From positions 1 through 53,606 of the forward strand of contig JAHHSG010000016.1 of the NCBI GenBank assembly GCA_020025305.1: a DNA stretch of 53,606 nucleotides. The letters run 5' to 3'. The notes beneath the pieces are model-generated. The model was not told the DNA's origin. It saw only the letters and a program-made list of their open reading frames with translations, and searched no databases. This DNA comes from Oscillospiraceae bacterium. Its GTDB lineage: Bacteria; Bacillota; Clostridia; Oscillospirales; Oscillospiraceae. The translations under genes were made by a program, and so were the position numbers. Positions 15,275 to 23,577 of the stretch are shown here, in pieces; the first letter of the stretch is position 1; every line of letters begins with the position of its first letter.

Positions 15275-16752
15275 AAGCAAGCCGTATTTTGCTGGGCCTT
15301 TGCTGTGCGCTGGCTCTTGCAGCGGTGCTTTTCGTGACTGTCTCGCTGCAAAGGGAGCGGGAAAACTACACCGTCTGCCGGGAGATCCTTCAGGGGGATG
15401 CCTCTGCGCTGGAGGGTCTCACTCTCCATCAGAATGCGCACGCCATGAATCACCTGTTGTGGGAATTGGACTTTCCCCTTGATGGGGCACCGACATGTGA
15501 TTTTCAGCTGGGCCGCCCGGAGAGTGAACCCTACCGGTTTGACTATGACCAGATCATGCTCACTACCCCCATCCGCCAGCACACCAGCCAGAAATATTAC
15601 TTCCGCAACTACGCCTGCGGTGTGGACCGCATCGTGCAGGATCTGGCCAAAACCGTTCCCGTAGGGGATGAGCTGGAGATCACCGTGGATCTGCGGGATC
15701 ACTTCGACTACTACCCGCTGGGTCTGGATATTAACCTGCCGGGTGCCATGCTGCCCAGCCATGTAGAGTACCTCGATCCAGCGGAACTGGCGGTGTTCTA
15801 TGGTGAGTACTCCGACCTGTTCCCCCTCAGCCCCGACGCCATGGCGGTGTGCCGGAAATTCGGAGAATTCTTTCGGATCCCCATGGAGCGCCCCTTCCCC
15901 GTCAGGATCCATATCCTCCGTGAAAGCGAGAAGCACTATGCCTCCTCTTTGGAGATTTTGGATCCCACCGCGGTCTATGAACCGCAGGTCACCAGCGTCA
16001 GCACCGGCGATCAGTGCTTCTTCGCCATCAACAACAGACTGAATGTGGTATTTGCGACAGATGAAAACATGGTGCTGCCGGATAGCGGCGAAAGGGCGGA
16101 ACGCCAATACATCGACACCAGTCTCATCCCCGGCGGCTACGGACTCTACTCCTTTTCCTTCCACCGGGAGCACCAAAATGATCAGGAGTGTGTCACGGTA
16201 TGTATGACGCCGGAGTTTCAAACCGGCATTGCATATGAGACTCTCCGCAATGTGTACCCCCTGCGCGCAGAGGTCGAAGTCATCACTCTCGTGGCCGATG
16301 AGGCCGCCCATCAGCTGCGCATGGTGACCATGGAGCCGGACGGCCTCTGGCTTACTGTTTTAAATCTCGCCACTGCCGAAGAGGTGCAGCGGCTGTTTCT
16401 CGACGGGGAGGACGCCATTGTGGTCGATCGTAGCGACTTTCTCGTGGCCAAGCACAAGAGCCGCCTGTCCCTGTTTGCCCGAGACGATGACGGTCTCTAT
16501 CACCAGCAGTTTACTGTGCAAATCCCCGAGGTGGACGGTTTTGAAAGCAGCGGCGAGCTCTTCGCCTATAATGGCAATCAGCTTGCCATCTACTGCAACG
16601 GCTGGCGCAGTCAGGACCTCATCACTGTAGTCGATGAAACCGGCGTCCTCTATCAGGAGCTCATGTCCAACATCCTCAAATTGCCCTTATCCCCTCTGCA
16701 CTGGGAAAATCGGTTCATTTCCTATGACAGCACCCTGATCTGGGATCCATAA
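15271..16752 (+). CDS. Signal-anchored extracytoplasmic protein of the GntR/ABC operon
   Basis: A 493-residue protein with an N-terminal hydrophobic anchor (about residues 5-21) followed by a large external domain. The last third contains regularly spaced beta-rich segments such as GLWLTVLNLAT, FLVAKHKSRLSLFARDD and QLAIYCNGWRSQDL, which resemble beta-propeller blades. I do not recognise a family. It is coupled to the ATPase gene by a four-base overlap, so it is probably part of the same machine as an external sensing or substrate-handling subunit. This role is inferred. Confidence 0.7.
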   Translation: MKASRILLGLCCALALAAVLFVTVSLQRERENYTVCREILQGDASALEGLTLHQNAHAMNHLLWELDFPLDGAPTCDFQLGRPESEPYRFDYDQIMLTTPIRQHTSQKYYFRNYACGVDRIVQDLAKTVPVGDELEITVDLRDHFDYYPLGLDINLPGAMLPSHVEYLDPAELAVFYGEYSDLFPLSPDAMAVCRKFGEFFRIPMERPFPVRIHILRESEKHYASSLEILDPTAVYEPQVTSVSTGDQCFFAINNRLNVVFATDENMVLPDSGERAERQYIDTSLIPGGYGLYSFSFHREHQNDQECVTVCMTPEFQTGIAYETLRNVYPLRAEVEVITLVADEAAHQLRMVTMEPDGLWLTVLNLATAEEVQRLFLDGEDAIVVDRSDFLVAKHKSRLSLFARDDDGLYHQQFTVQIPEVDGFESSGELFAYNGNQLAIYCNGWRSQDLITVVDETGVLYQELMSNILKLPLSPLHWENRFISYDSTLIWDP

Positions 16753-16787
16753 AAGATCGTCCGCTTGCTGCGGAAAGAACAAATATG

Positions 16788-16839
16788 CTCCCTTCCGGGA
16801 TGGCTCTGCCATACAGGGCATGGCCCTCTCAGAAGGGAG
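16788..16839 (+). terminator. Possible terminator or hairpin after the GntR/ABC operon
   Basis: CTCCCTTC (16788-16795) pairs with GAAGGGAG (16832-16839) around inner GC-rich pairings. There is no clear T run, so termination here is uncertain. Confidence 0.4.
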
Positions 16840-16950
16840 TTCATCTATCCTTGGATGGGTCCGCCGCAGTCTCGTAGTCATATTGCATAAATTAGCAGCT
16901 GCTTACCACCAATATGTATTCAAACTATACAAACTTATAGTATTTTTATA

Positions 16951-16979
16951 TTGACAGAAGCCCTCATGAATGGTATTTT
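16951..16979 (+). promoter_or_regulatory. Promoter of the M14 surface peptidase gene
   Basis: TTGACA at 16951-16956 and TATTTT at 16974-16979 with 17 bases between. The ribosome site AAGGGAGAA lies before the ATG at 17039. Confidence 0.75.
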
Positions 16980-17038
16980 GTTGTTGGCATCTCTTGTTAA
17001 GAGATTATCAAACTATTTTACATGAAGGGAGAACTGTT

Positions 17039-20000
17039 ATGAATCGTATGTGGAAAAAACTTAGCATCAAGTGGATTTCTTTGATCCTCGTACTAATGAT
17101 GGCACTGCCCACCGCAGCATTCGCCACCGTATCCGAACTGAACACCGACAGTACGGAATCCGGTATTTCTCTGGCTGACAAATATACAGCTTACGACGAT
17201 ATCCAGTTACAAGTTTCTCTTACTGAAGATGCCAGCTTAAGCGTCACCGTTCCTACCGCAAAGACGGCGGAGGAGCTAGCCGCTGTAGATCTCAGCAAAG
17301 TCACGCTCTCTTTGACCCGAGACCGCAGCAGAATGTATGTAGATCCTGATTACTTCCCCTACGCCAAGGACGGCGGACCTCTGGAGTCCTGGGTCACAGA
17401 AAATGATCAGCCCATGTTCTCCAATGTGCAGATCTCCGTCGAGGACACCAATCTGATCATTCGCTTTGATGTCAGCTGCTTCTTCTATACCGATGAGCTG
17501 CATGGCGTCTGGGGTCTGAATGGTGTTGACTACAGCACCCCTCATACCAACGGTATGTACTTTATCGACTACTGCGGCTACTTTGATTTCACCGCAGTGC
17601 TGGATGAAGAGCTGCTGGGCTCCGTCCACGCAAAGGTCGTTCCTTATGACTCGTTTCGCACCATCTATGAGATGTATTATGAGCTGGAGGACATGGCCGC
17701 CAATCATGCCTCTGACCGCTACGTCTCTCTGGAAACCATGGGTCACACGACCGTGCGCTCCTACGACATTCCCTATCTGATCGTTGCCCGTGATAAGGCC
17801 GCCGTCGATCGGTGGCTGGCGTACACCGATCTGGCCGAGAATGATCCCGCCGAGGCGCTGCGCCAGCTCGAAAGCGGCGAGCTGGCCGATCTGAAGGTGC
17901 CCATGCTGGTCACCAACTGCCACACGAACGAAAACTCCTGTGTCAACGGCATCCTGAACTTTGCTCAAATCATGACCCGTCAAGACACCGTGGACGACTA
18001 TGACATCATCACAGGTCTGACCCAAGCCGGTGAAGAGCGCATCGCCTATGAGCGCAGCGAAGTGTTCAACAGCGTGCTGCCTGCTTCTATGGAGGGCATC
18101 TGCAATGAGTATGGTCTGATCCGCGGCGATCAGGGCATCTATACGTATGAGGACGGCACCAATTACGGGTACTCCGCGCCCGTGGATATGGACAAGTACT
18201 ACAACATAGAAAAAGACACGTCCTTGAACATCTCTGGTCTGCTGGATCACGTGATTTTCCTGATCGCACCGACGATGAACCCTGTGGGCTATGAGAACGG
18301 TACCCGTGCCACCAGTCTGGGATATGATCCCAACCGCGATGAGGCCAACCAGACCATGTACGAGGATGCCAACCTGCAGCACACGATCGGCACTTGGAAC
18401 CCCATGGTCTATAATGAAATTCACGGCCGCATTGAGGGGATGCTGATCGAGCCCTGCACGCCTCCCCACGAGCCTAACTATGAGTATGACCTAATCGCCA
18501 AGCAGTTTGTGGAGCTGGGCGAGAGTTTGGGTGCTGCCTGCATCGTCAATAACGACACCTATAACAGCTACGAATTGCCCGCCCGTGACTATCTGCACCG
18601 GACAGATGACGGCGGCGTTATGTGGGATGCTCCCTGGGACGACTCCTACACCAACACCGGCGGTCAGTTTCCCCCGCTGATCGGTACCTGCGGTATTACC
18701 TGGGAGATGCCCGCTTATGACGACATCACTGCCGAGCGCGTCATCCCCTATGGTCTGCTGGGTCAGGCCTCCTACATCAGCAGCAACAAGCAGGAGCTGC
18801 TGCGCAACCAAGCCAAGCTGTTCCAACGCGGCGTGGAAAATGTCAATTCCAATCAGGAGGTCGCCCCCTTCTTCGTCAACCAATTCAATGAGATTTCTCC
18901 TGAGCAGGCTGCCCTGATGCGTCCCGTCCATGATGGTGAGGGCGAGAACGGCAACTTCTACTGCGAGTGCTTCATTATCCCCATGGATCCGACTCACCAG
19001 CGGAATCTGGAGGATGCGGCCGAGGCCATGAAGTATCTTACCCGCAACGACGTGAAGGTCAACATAGCCGACGCAGCCTTTGTCTATGACGGTGTGGAAT
19101 ATCCCGCCGGTACAATGATCGTCTCCATGTATCAGGCCAAGCGTTCTCTGGCCCACTCGCAGCTGTTCCCCGGCACGTTCCTCAACAGCTGGACCGGTCT
19201 GTTCTCCGAGTCCTATGCCCAGCAGCCTTACGCCCGCGGCTACGACATCATCACTGTGGCAGAGCCTAATGCCTATAAGGACATTATGTCTGTGTGCGGC
19301 AGTGCGCTTACCTACGAGGATGCCATGGCCTATCTGCGCGGCTATAACGGTTCCTTCGTCGGCGTGAAGGGCGCTGATGTCATCATCGAAAACGCCTCCG
19401 AGGACGCCGCCATTGCCGTGAATGAGCTGCTGCGCGCCGGCAAGACCGTTGCCATGATCACCAAGGGCGATGACAAGAGCGACTTCATCTGCTCTTACGA
19501 GGATTATATGAGCATCGCCGACCAGTACATCCTGCGTGCCGTGGGCGTCCATGGCAAGAATGTGGAGGCCACTGTCCTGACCAAGGCTCCTCAGGCCTTC
19601 CTGACCGGCGAGCCCGCCAGACGCGACAGCGGTTACAGCGGCTTTGCTGCCTGGAACTTCAACTACAACTTCGATAAGGTGGCGCTGCAGCGCATGGGCA
19701 TCGATATGGTCTACAGCATCGATGAGGCTGACGCCATCCTTGGCGCCGGCTACCCCGACGAGGAAGTCCTCTCCGCCGCCAAGGCAGGTACGCCCTATAT
19801 GCTCTGGGGCGGTGCCGCCAGCTCCATTGGCGATCTGGTCCCCGGCGCCACTCTGGTCAACTGTAATGACGGCGTGGATATGCTGGCCCACGTCACCTAT
19901 CTTACCGACAAGATGATCACGGCCTCCTTTGTTAAGGAAGGCGATGATATCATGTACCAGTACGGTGTAAACCACTTCGACACCCTCCCCACAGAGGCCG

Positions 20001-20527
20001 AGGTTCTCATTAAGAACGCCGGCAAGACGCCTCTGCAGGGCTGCATCACAACTCTGACGGAGGAGGAAAAGGCCAATTTCGACGCCTATAATAACGGCGT
20101 GATCGCTTTCTCCTATCATGAGGACAACATGAACGTGGTTGCTTTCGCTGATACTCTGACGCACAAGGGCCACCAGTCGGATGAATATACCTTCATCTCC
20201 AACTTCCTCTTTGAGCAGGTGATGGGTGATGAGAAGTACAATGGCGTCGAGGCCCCAGAGGAGCCCGAACCGCCCGTTGATCCCGAACCGCCCGTTGATC
20301 CCGAACCGCCGGTTGATCCCGAACCGCCCGTTGATCCCGAGAAGCCGGTCGATCCCGAAACGCCCGTTGATCCCGAGAAGCCGGTCGATCCCGAGAAGCC
20401 CAATGAGGGAAATAATCCCGAGACCGGTGATGGCATGAACCTGGCTTTGTGGCCGGTTATGATGACCATCTCTGCTGTCTGCGTCGTTGCCGTCGTTGGC
20501 ATAAGACACAGAAAGAATCATCGGTAA
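17039..20527 (+). CDS. Wall-anchored M14-type zinc carboxypeptidase-like protein
   Basis: A 1162-residue secreted protein. A signal peptide (cut near TAAFA, about residue 29) is followed by an N-terminal domain and an M14 metallopeptidase domain. Zinc ligands are visible as HTNE (H295, E298) and H462 in NEIHGR, and a likely catalytic glutamate is E556 in TWEMP. About 500 residues of unrecognised C-terminal sequence follow. Then come seven PVDPE repeats, a sorting signal NPETGD (1126-1131), a hydrophobic helix and a basic tail (RHRKNHR). The anchor motif starts NP rather than LP. The enzyme probably trims peptides or peptidoglycan stems at the cell surface. It has its own promoter and terminator inside the candidate island. 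Confidence 0.83.
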   Translation: MNRMWKKLSIKWISLILVLMMALPTAAFATVSELNTDSTESGISLADKYTAYDDIQLQVSLTEDASLSVTVPTAKTAEELAAVDLSKVTLSLTRDRSRMYVDPDYFPYAKDGGPLESWVTENDQPMFSNVQISVEDTNLIIRFDVSCFFYTDELHGVWGLNGVDYSTPHTNGMYFIDYCGYFDFTAVLDEELLGSVHAKVVPYDSFRTIYEMYYELEDMAANHASDRYVSLETMGHTTVRSYDIPYLIVARDKAAVDRWLAYTDLAENDPAEALRQLESGELADLKVPMLVTNCHTNENSCVNGILNFAQIMTRQDTVDDYDIITGLTQAGEERIAYERSEVFNSVLPASMEGICNEYGLIRGDQGIYTYEDGTNYGYSAPVDMDKYYNIEKDTSLNISGLLDHVIFLIAPTMNPVGYENGTRATSLGYDPNRDEANQTMYEDANLQHTIGTWNPMVYNEIHGRIEGMLIEPCTPPHEPNYEYDLIAKQFVELGESLGAACIVNNDTYNSYELPARDYLHRTDDGGVMWDAPWDDSYTNTGGQFPPLIGTCGITWEMPAYDDITAERVIPYGLLGQASYISSNKQELLRNQAKLFQRGVENVNSNQEVAPFFVNQFNEISPEQAALMRPVHDGEGENGNFYCECFIIPMDPTHQRNLEDAAEAMKYLTRNDVKVNIADAAFVYDGVEYPAGTMIVSMYQAKRSLAHSQLFPGTFLNSWTGLFSESYAQQPYARGYDIITVAEPNAYKDIMSVCGSALTYEDAMAYLRGYNGSFVGVKGADVIIENASEDAAIAVNELLRAGKTVAMITKGDDKSDFICSYEDYMSIADQYILRAVGVHGKNVEATVLTKAPQAFLTGEPARRDSGYSGFAAWNFNYNFDKVALQRMGIDMVYSIDEADAILGAGYPDEEVLSAAKAGTPYMLWGGAASSIGDLVPGATLVNCNDGVDMLAHVTYLTDKMITASFVKEGDDIMYQYGVNHFDTLPTEAEVLIKNAGKTPLQGCITTLTEEEKANFDAYNNGVIAFSYHEDNMNVVAFADTLTHKGHQSDEYTFISNFLFEQVMGDEKYNGVEAPEEPEPPVDPEPPVDPEPPVDPEPPVDPEKPVDPETPVDPEKPVDPEKPNEGNNPETGDGMNLALWPVMMTISAVCVVAVVGIRHRKNHR
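20270..20395 (+). repeat. Seven tandem 18-bp repeats encoding (x)PVDPE wall spacer
   Basis: Seven consecutive six-residue units ending PVDPE form the wall-spanning spacer of the M14 protein. The units are nearly identical in DNA, so the copy number may vary among strains by slippage. Confidence 0.85.
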
Positions 20528-20599
20528 TCTCCCTCGGATCAGCGCTGAACCGGTACAAGGTCTGCGTTGAGGGAGCAAGTCCCTTGAGATAAACCAATA

Positions 20600-20640
20600 C
20601 AAGGCCTTCGGATCTATGATCCGGAGGCCTTGTTGTTTTG
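20600..20640 (+). terminator. Terminator after the M14 peptidase gene
   Basis: Stem CAAGGCCT(T)CGGATC/GATCCGGAGGCCTTG followed by TTGTTTT. Confidence 0.85.
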
Positions 20641-20753
20641 CCGTTTCTTTTGACAGTCCCCTCATTGGTTCTGGCGGCAGCGATTCTCCCCTCTCTTCGG
20701 TGTCATCTGCCGTTACAGTGAGCCGAGAACGACTCTCACTTAAAGTCCGGTCA

Positions 20754-21116
20754 TTCTCTCGCCAGACCTATCGGAGCTGCATCAAGAACCAGATCTCTCC
20801 GTTCTCGGGAAGATTCTGCTCCGCAAGATGACCGGCCTTGCAGACGGTCACCAAGATGCTGCTGGAAAAGGGCCGTGTGGAACGCATCATGGCCAATCGG
20901 CAGATAATGGGGCTCGCCCCCCAGACAGTGCAGAACCTCCGCCAAGTTATCTCCTATTCGCTGCATTTGGCGCCGGAACAGAAGCGGATGCTCTCCAACG
21001 CACCCAACAGCTGTACGCTTCCTCACTTTGAGCGCAAGAAGAGGCAGCAGGCAGTCCGGACAAAAAACCGGGCCAAGTCATCGACTCAGATTGCCTCTTA
21101 CGTTTTCTGCGGATGA
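20754..21116 (+). pseudogene. Decayed tyrosine-type integrase (N-terminal part)
   Basis: The reading frame gives RQTYRSCIKNQISPF, then a segment that makes sense only in a shifted frame (GKILLRKMTGL), then MLLEKGRVERIMANR, GLAPQTVQNLRQVISYSL, a stretch ending in LSNAPNSCTLP and FERKKR. This is the order and spacing of the SAM-like core-binding domain of phage and ICE tyrosine integrases. The starting frame also hits a TGA at 20829-20831, so at least two frameshifts are needed. The catalytic domain with R..HxxR..Y is missing. It ends against the repeat that contains the tRNA-fMet 3' end, the usual place for an integrase. Confidence 0.68.
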
Positions 21117-21119
21117 ATA

Positions 21120-21162
21120 CAAAGAAAAACGTCTGATTTCTTTCGAAATCAGACGTTTTTGT

Positions 21163-21190
<28 letters not shown>
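21120..21190 (-). repeat. Right copy of the 71-bp direct repeat (att-like), within tRNA-fMet and its terminator
   Basis: Covers the T arm, acceptor 3' strand and CCA of tRNA-fMet plus its terminator. It aligns without gaps with 12177-12247. Confidence 0.6.
21125..21160 (-). terminator. Terminator of the tRNA-Leu/tRNA-fMet unit
   Basis: Perfect 16-bp stem AAAAACGTCTGATTTC/GAAATCAGACGTTTTT directly downstream of the tRNA-fMet CCA on the minus strand. Confidence 0.88.
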
Positions 21191-21238
<48 letters not shown>

Positions 21239-21255
21239 ATATTCAATTCCCGGAT

Positions 21256-21341
21256 TGGTGCCGGTGACCGGACTCGAACCGGTACGGTATTACTACCCGG
21301 AGATTTTAAGTCTCCTGTGTCTACCATTCCACCACACCGGC
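21256..21341 (-). tRNA. tRNA-Leu (anticodon TAA)
   Basis: 86 bases including encoded CCA. Acceptor GCCGGTG/CACCGGC, anticodon TAA in ACTTAAAAT, a long variable arm (CGGGTAGTAATACCGT region) as expected for class II tRNAs, and a T arm ending GGTTCGAGTCC. It precedes tRNA-fMet by 17 bases. Confidence 0.94.
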
Positions 21342-21358
21342 GGATTCTGGCAGAGATT

Positions 21359-21387
21359 ATAATACCATACCCCCCGTTGATTGTCAA
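21359..21387 (-). promoter_or_regulatory. Promoter of the tRNA-Leu/tRNA-fMet unit
   Basis: On the minus strand TTGACA (complement of 21382-21387) and TATTAT (complement of 21359-21364) are 17 bases apart, just upstream of tRNA-Leu. Confidence 0.85.
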
Positions 21388-21446
21388 CCCTTATTTTAGA
21401 GTTCCTCTCTGTTTTTTCTATTTTTTTGGAAAATATGTTTTCTTCC

Positions 21447-21475
21447 TTGCTTTGCCTCCTCAGGCAATGTATAAT
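21447..21475 (+). promoter_or_regulatory. Promoter of the pyrophosphatase gene
   Basis: TTGCTT at 21447-21452 and TATAAT at 21470-21475, spacer 17. The ribosome site GAGGAGG precedes the ATG at 21516. Confidence 0.8.
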
Positions 21476-21515
21476 AATAAGGATAAATTATAAGTATAAT
21501 GAGGAGGACCCCTAT

Positions 21516-22046
21516 ATGAATATCTGGCACGACATTGCCCCGTCCCGTGTGAAGCCTGAGGATTTCTGGGCCGTGATCGAAATTGAGAAGGGTTCTAAGA
21601 ACAAATACGAGCTGGATAAGGAAACCGGCCTGCTGCGGTTGGATCGCATCCTTTACACCTCCACCCACTATCCCGCTAACTACGGCTTCATTCCCCGCAC
21701 TTGGGCCGATGACGGCGATCCTTTGGACGTGCTGGTGGTATGCAGTGAGAGCATCATTCCCTTGAGTTTGGTGCGCTGCTTTCCCATCGGCGTGATGATC
21801 ATGGAGGACAATGGCTCTTTGGATGAGAAGATCATTGCCATTCCCTTTGATGATCCTACGTTCCATCTCTACACCGATATCTCGGAACTGCCCGCTCATG
21901 TGGCCAGCGAAATCCGCCACTTTTTCCGTGTTTACAAGAGTCTGGAAGGCAAAGAAACGGTGGTCAGCGATGTTCTCGGTCGCGACGAAGCAGTGAAGAT
22001 CATTACCAAATGCCAGAACAGCTACATCGAGAAGTACTGCAAATAA
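21516..22046 (+). CDS. ppa: Inorganic pyrophosphatase (family I, soluble)
   Basis: A 176-residue cytosolic enzyme that hydrolyses pyrophosphate to two phosphates and so pulls biosynthetic reactions forward. The family I signature DDGDPLDVLV (about residues 65-74) supplies metal-binding aspartates, with YPANYGFIP just before and a C-terminal helix HFFRVYKSLEGK typical of the family. The length fits bacterial enzymes. The start at 21516 follows GAGGAGG; a longer in-frame reading from 21381 runs through the promoter. It is monocistronic, between its own promoter and terminator. Confidence 0.96.
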   Translation: MNIWHDIAPSRVKPEDFWAVIEIEKGSKNKYELDKETGLLRLDRILYTSTHYPANYGFIPRTWADDGDPLDVLVVCSESIIPLSLVRCFPIGVMIMEDNGSLDEKIIAIPFDDPTFHLYTDISELPAHVASEIRHFFRVYKSLEGKETVVSDVLGRDEAVKIITKCQNSYIEKYCK

Positions 22047-22057
22047 GCCCGTATCCA

Positions 22058-22087
22058 TGCCGCTCCTTTGAGGAGCGGCATTTTTTT
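22058..22087 (+). terminator. Terminator of ppa
   Basis: Stem TGCCGCTCC/GGAGCGGCA followed by T7. Confidence 0.9.
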
Positions 22088-22103
22088 ATACTTCTACCAA
22101 GGC

Positions 22104-22138
22104 AAAAATGCCCGGAGCTGAGGCTCCGGGCATTTTTT
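22104..22138 (-). terminator. Bidirectional terminator, mainly for the thiolase gene
   Basis: AAAAATGCCCGGAGC/GCTCCGGGCATTTTTTT gives T runs on both strands. It follows the thiolase stop on the minus strand. Confidence 0.88.
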
Positions 22139-22162
22139 TCTATCGAATACTCTATCCGTGCT

Positions 22163-23422
22163 TTAGCACTTCTCGACGACCACAGCAGTACCCATACCGC
22201 CGCCGATGCACAGGGTAGCCAGACCCAGCTTTGCATCCTCGCGTCTCTTCAGCTCGTGCAGCAGAGTCACAATGATACGAGCACCGGAAGCGCCTACGGG
22301 GTGACCCAGCGCAATAGCGCCGCCGTTGACGTTGACCTTGCTCATGTCAAAGCCCAGCTCGCGAGCCACGGCAATGGACTGTGCTGCGAACGCTTCGTTG
22401 GCCTCGATCAGATCCAAATCCTCCACGGTCTTGCCAGCCTTCTTCAGTGCAGCGCGGGAAGCGGGAACGGGGCCAACACCCATGATCTTGGGATCGACAC
22501 CACCCTGGCCCCAGCCGATCAGCTTGGCCATGGGCTTCAGACCGTACTTCTCAACCGCCTCACCGGAAGCCAGAACGATGGCAGCGGCACCATCGTTGAT
22601 ACCGGAGGCATTGGCAGCGGTAACGCGCTGTACATGCTTGCGGGTATCAGCCTCGTGAACACCGGTCACCTCGAAGGTATGGACGGTCTCGTCCTCAACG
22701 CCCTCGGGACCTACGGGGAATGCGCCGCGCAGCTTGGAAATACCCTCGACCGTCACGCCGGACTTGGGATACTCATCCACCTTGAACTCCACTACCTGCT
22801 TCTTGACCTTCACAGGGACGGGAACAATCTCTTCCTCGAACTTGCCGGCCTTCTGCGCAGCCTCGCACTTCTGCTGGGTATTTGCTGCGAACTCATCCAT
22901 TTCCTCACGGGTAATGCCCCAAATATCGGCGATATTCTCAGCCGTGGTACCCATATGATAGTTGTTGTAGTGTTCCCACAGACCGTCCTTGATCATGGTA
23001 TCTACAACCTTCTTGTCACCCATACGGGCGCCCCAGCGCTCGTCGGGCAGTGCAAAGGGGGCAGCGGACATATTTTCAGTACCGCCGCACAGGACAACAT
23101 CAGCGTCGCCGGACAGAATGGAACGTGCACCTTCAATGACAGACTTCATACCGGAGCCGCAGACCATACCCACGGTGAATGCAGGAACGTTATAGGGCAC
23201 ACCGGCCTTAATGGCCACCTGACGAGCAACGTTCTGGCCCTGACCCGCAGTCAGGATGCAGCCGAACATAACCTCGTCTACCTGCTCGGGCTTCAGGCCG
23301 GCGCGGTTCAGCGCTTCCTTGGCAACAATAGCGCCCAACTCTGCAGCAGGCGTATTCTTCAGCGTGCCACCAAAGGAACCAATGGCAGTTCTGCAGCAGT
23401 TGACAATGTACAGATCTTTCAT
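22163..23422 (-). CDS. thlA: Acetyl-CoA C-acetyltransferase (thiolase)
   Basis: A 419-residue biosynthetic thiolase that condenses two acetyl-CoA into acetoacetyl-CoA, the first step of clostridial butyrate-type chemistry. The nucleophile is C88 in MVCGSGMKS. Other active-site motifs are NEAFAAQ, GGAIALGHPVGASGAR with the catalytic His, and CIGGGMG with the second catalytic Cys. It is about 25 residues longer than the usual 392, with extra sequence around VHTFEVTGVHEADTRKHVQR (about 245-265). The ribosome site AGGAGG precedes the ATG. The gene stands alone behind a Rex-type palindrome, so NADH/NAD control is likely. Confidence 0.94.
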   Translation of the reverse strand: MKDLYIVNCCRTAIGSFGGTLKNTPAAELGAIVAKEALNRAGLKPEQVDEVMFGCILTAGQGQNVARQVAIKAGVPYNVPAFTVGMVCGSGMKSVIEGARSILSGDADVVLCGGTENMSAAPFALPDERWGARMGDKKVVDTMIKDGLWEHYNNYHMGTTAENIADIWGITREEMDEFAANTQQKCEAAQKAGKFEEEIVPVPVKVKKQVVEFKVDEYPKSGVTVEGISKLRGAFPVGPEGVEDETVHTFEVTGVHEADTRKHVQRVTAANASGINDGAAAIVLASGEAVEKYGLKPMAKLIGWGQGGVDPKIMGVGPVPASRAALKKAGKTVEDLDLIEANEAFAAQSIAVARELGFDMSKVNVNGGAIALGHPVGASGARIIVTLLHELKRREDAKLGLATLCIGGGMGTAVVVEKC

Positions 23423-23486
23423 AATCTTTTCCTCCTACTGTTCTTGTTTCAGGATATGAGATTTAGCTTTAGGTTTTCTATCTCCT

Positions 23487-23536
23487 AGTATATGCTTCTG
23501 AAAGACTTTGTCAATACTTTGACAAAGTATTGACAA
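23487..23536 (-). promoter_or_regulatory. Thiolase promoter with overlapping Rex-type operator
   Basis: On the minus strand TTGACA (complement of 23509-23514) and TATACT (complement of 23487-23492) are 16 bases apart. The -35 lies inside TTGTCAA-TACT-TTGACAA (23508-23525), an 18-bp inverted repeat with the TTGTnAA-N4-TTnACAA layout of Rex sites. This is part of a near-perfect 29-base palindrome (23508-23536). Rex binding is inferred from the pattern. Confidence 0.75.
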
Positions 23537-23577
23537 GAATTATTTCAAATTCGTATTCTTCCACAAAAAGTGTATAT

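Noticed and set aside
20270..20395. Short regularly spaced repeats that might suggest a CRISPR array
   Set aside because: The repeats are contiguous without spacers, in frame, and encode the PVDPE wall spacer of a surface protein.
18491..20665. Long open frame of 724 codons on the minus strand
   Set aside because: It lies opposite the M14 peptidase gene, is rich in low-complexity Gly/Ile/His translation, has no ribosome site and no recognisable domain; it is a codon-bias shadow.
22010..23488. Plus-strand open frame of 492 codons
   Set aside because: It is antisense to the thiolase gene, whose catalytic motifs are all present on the minus strand.
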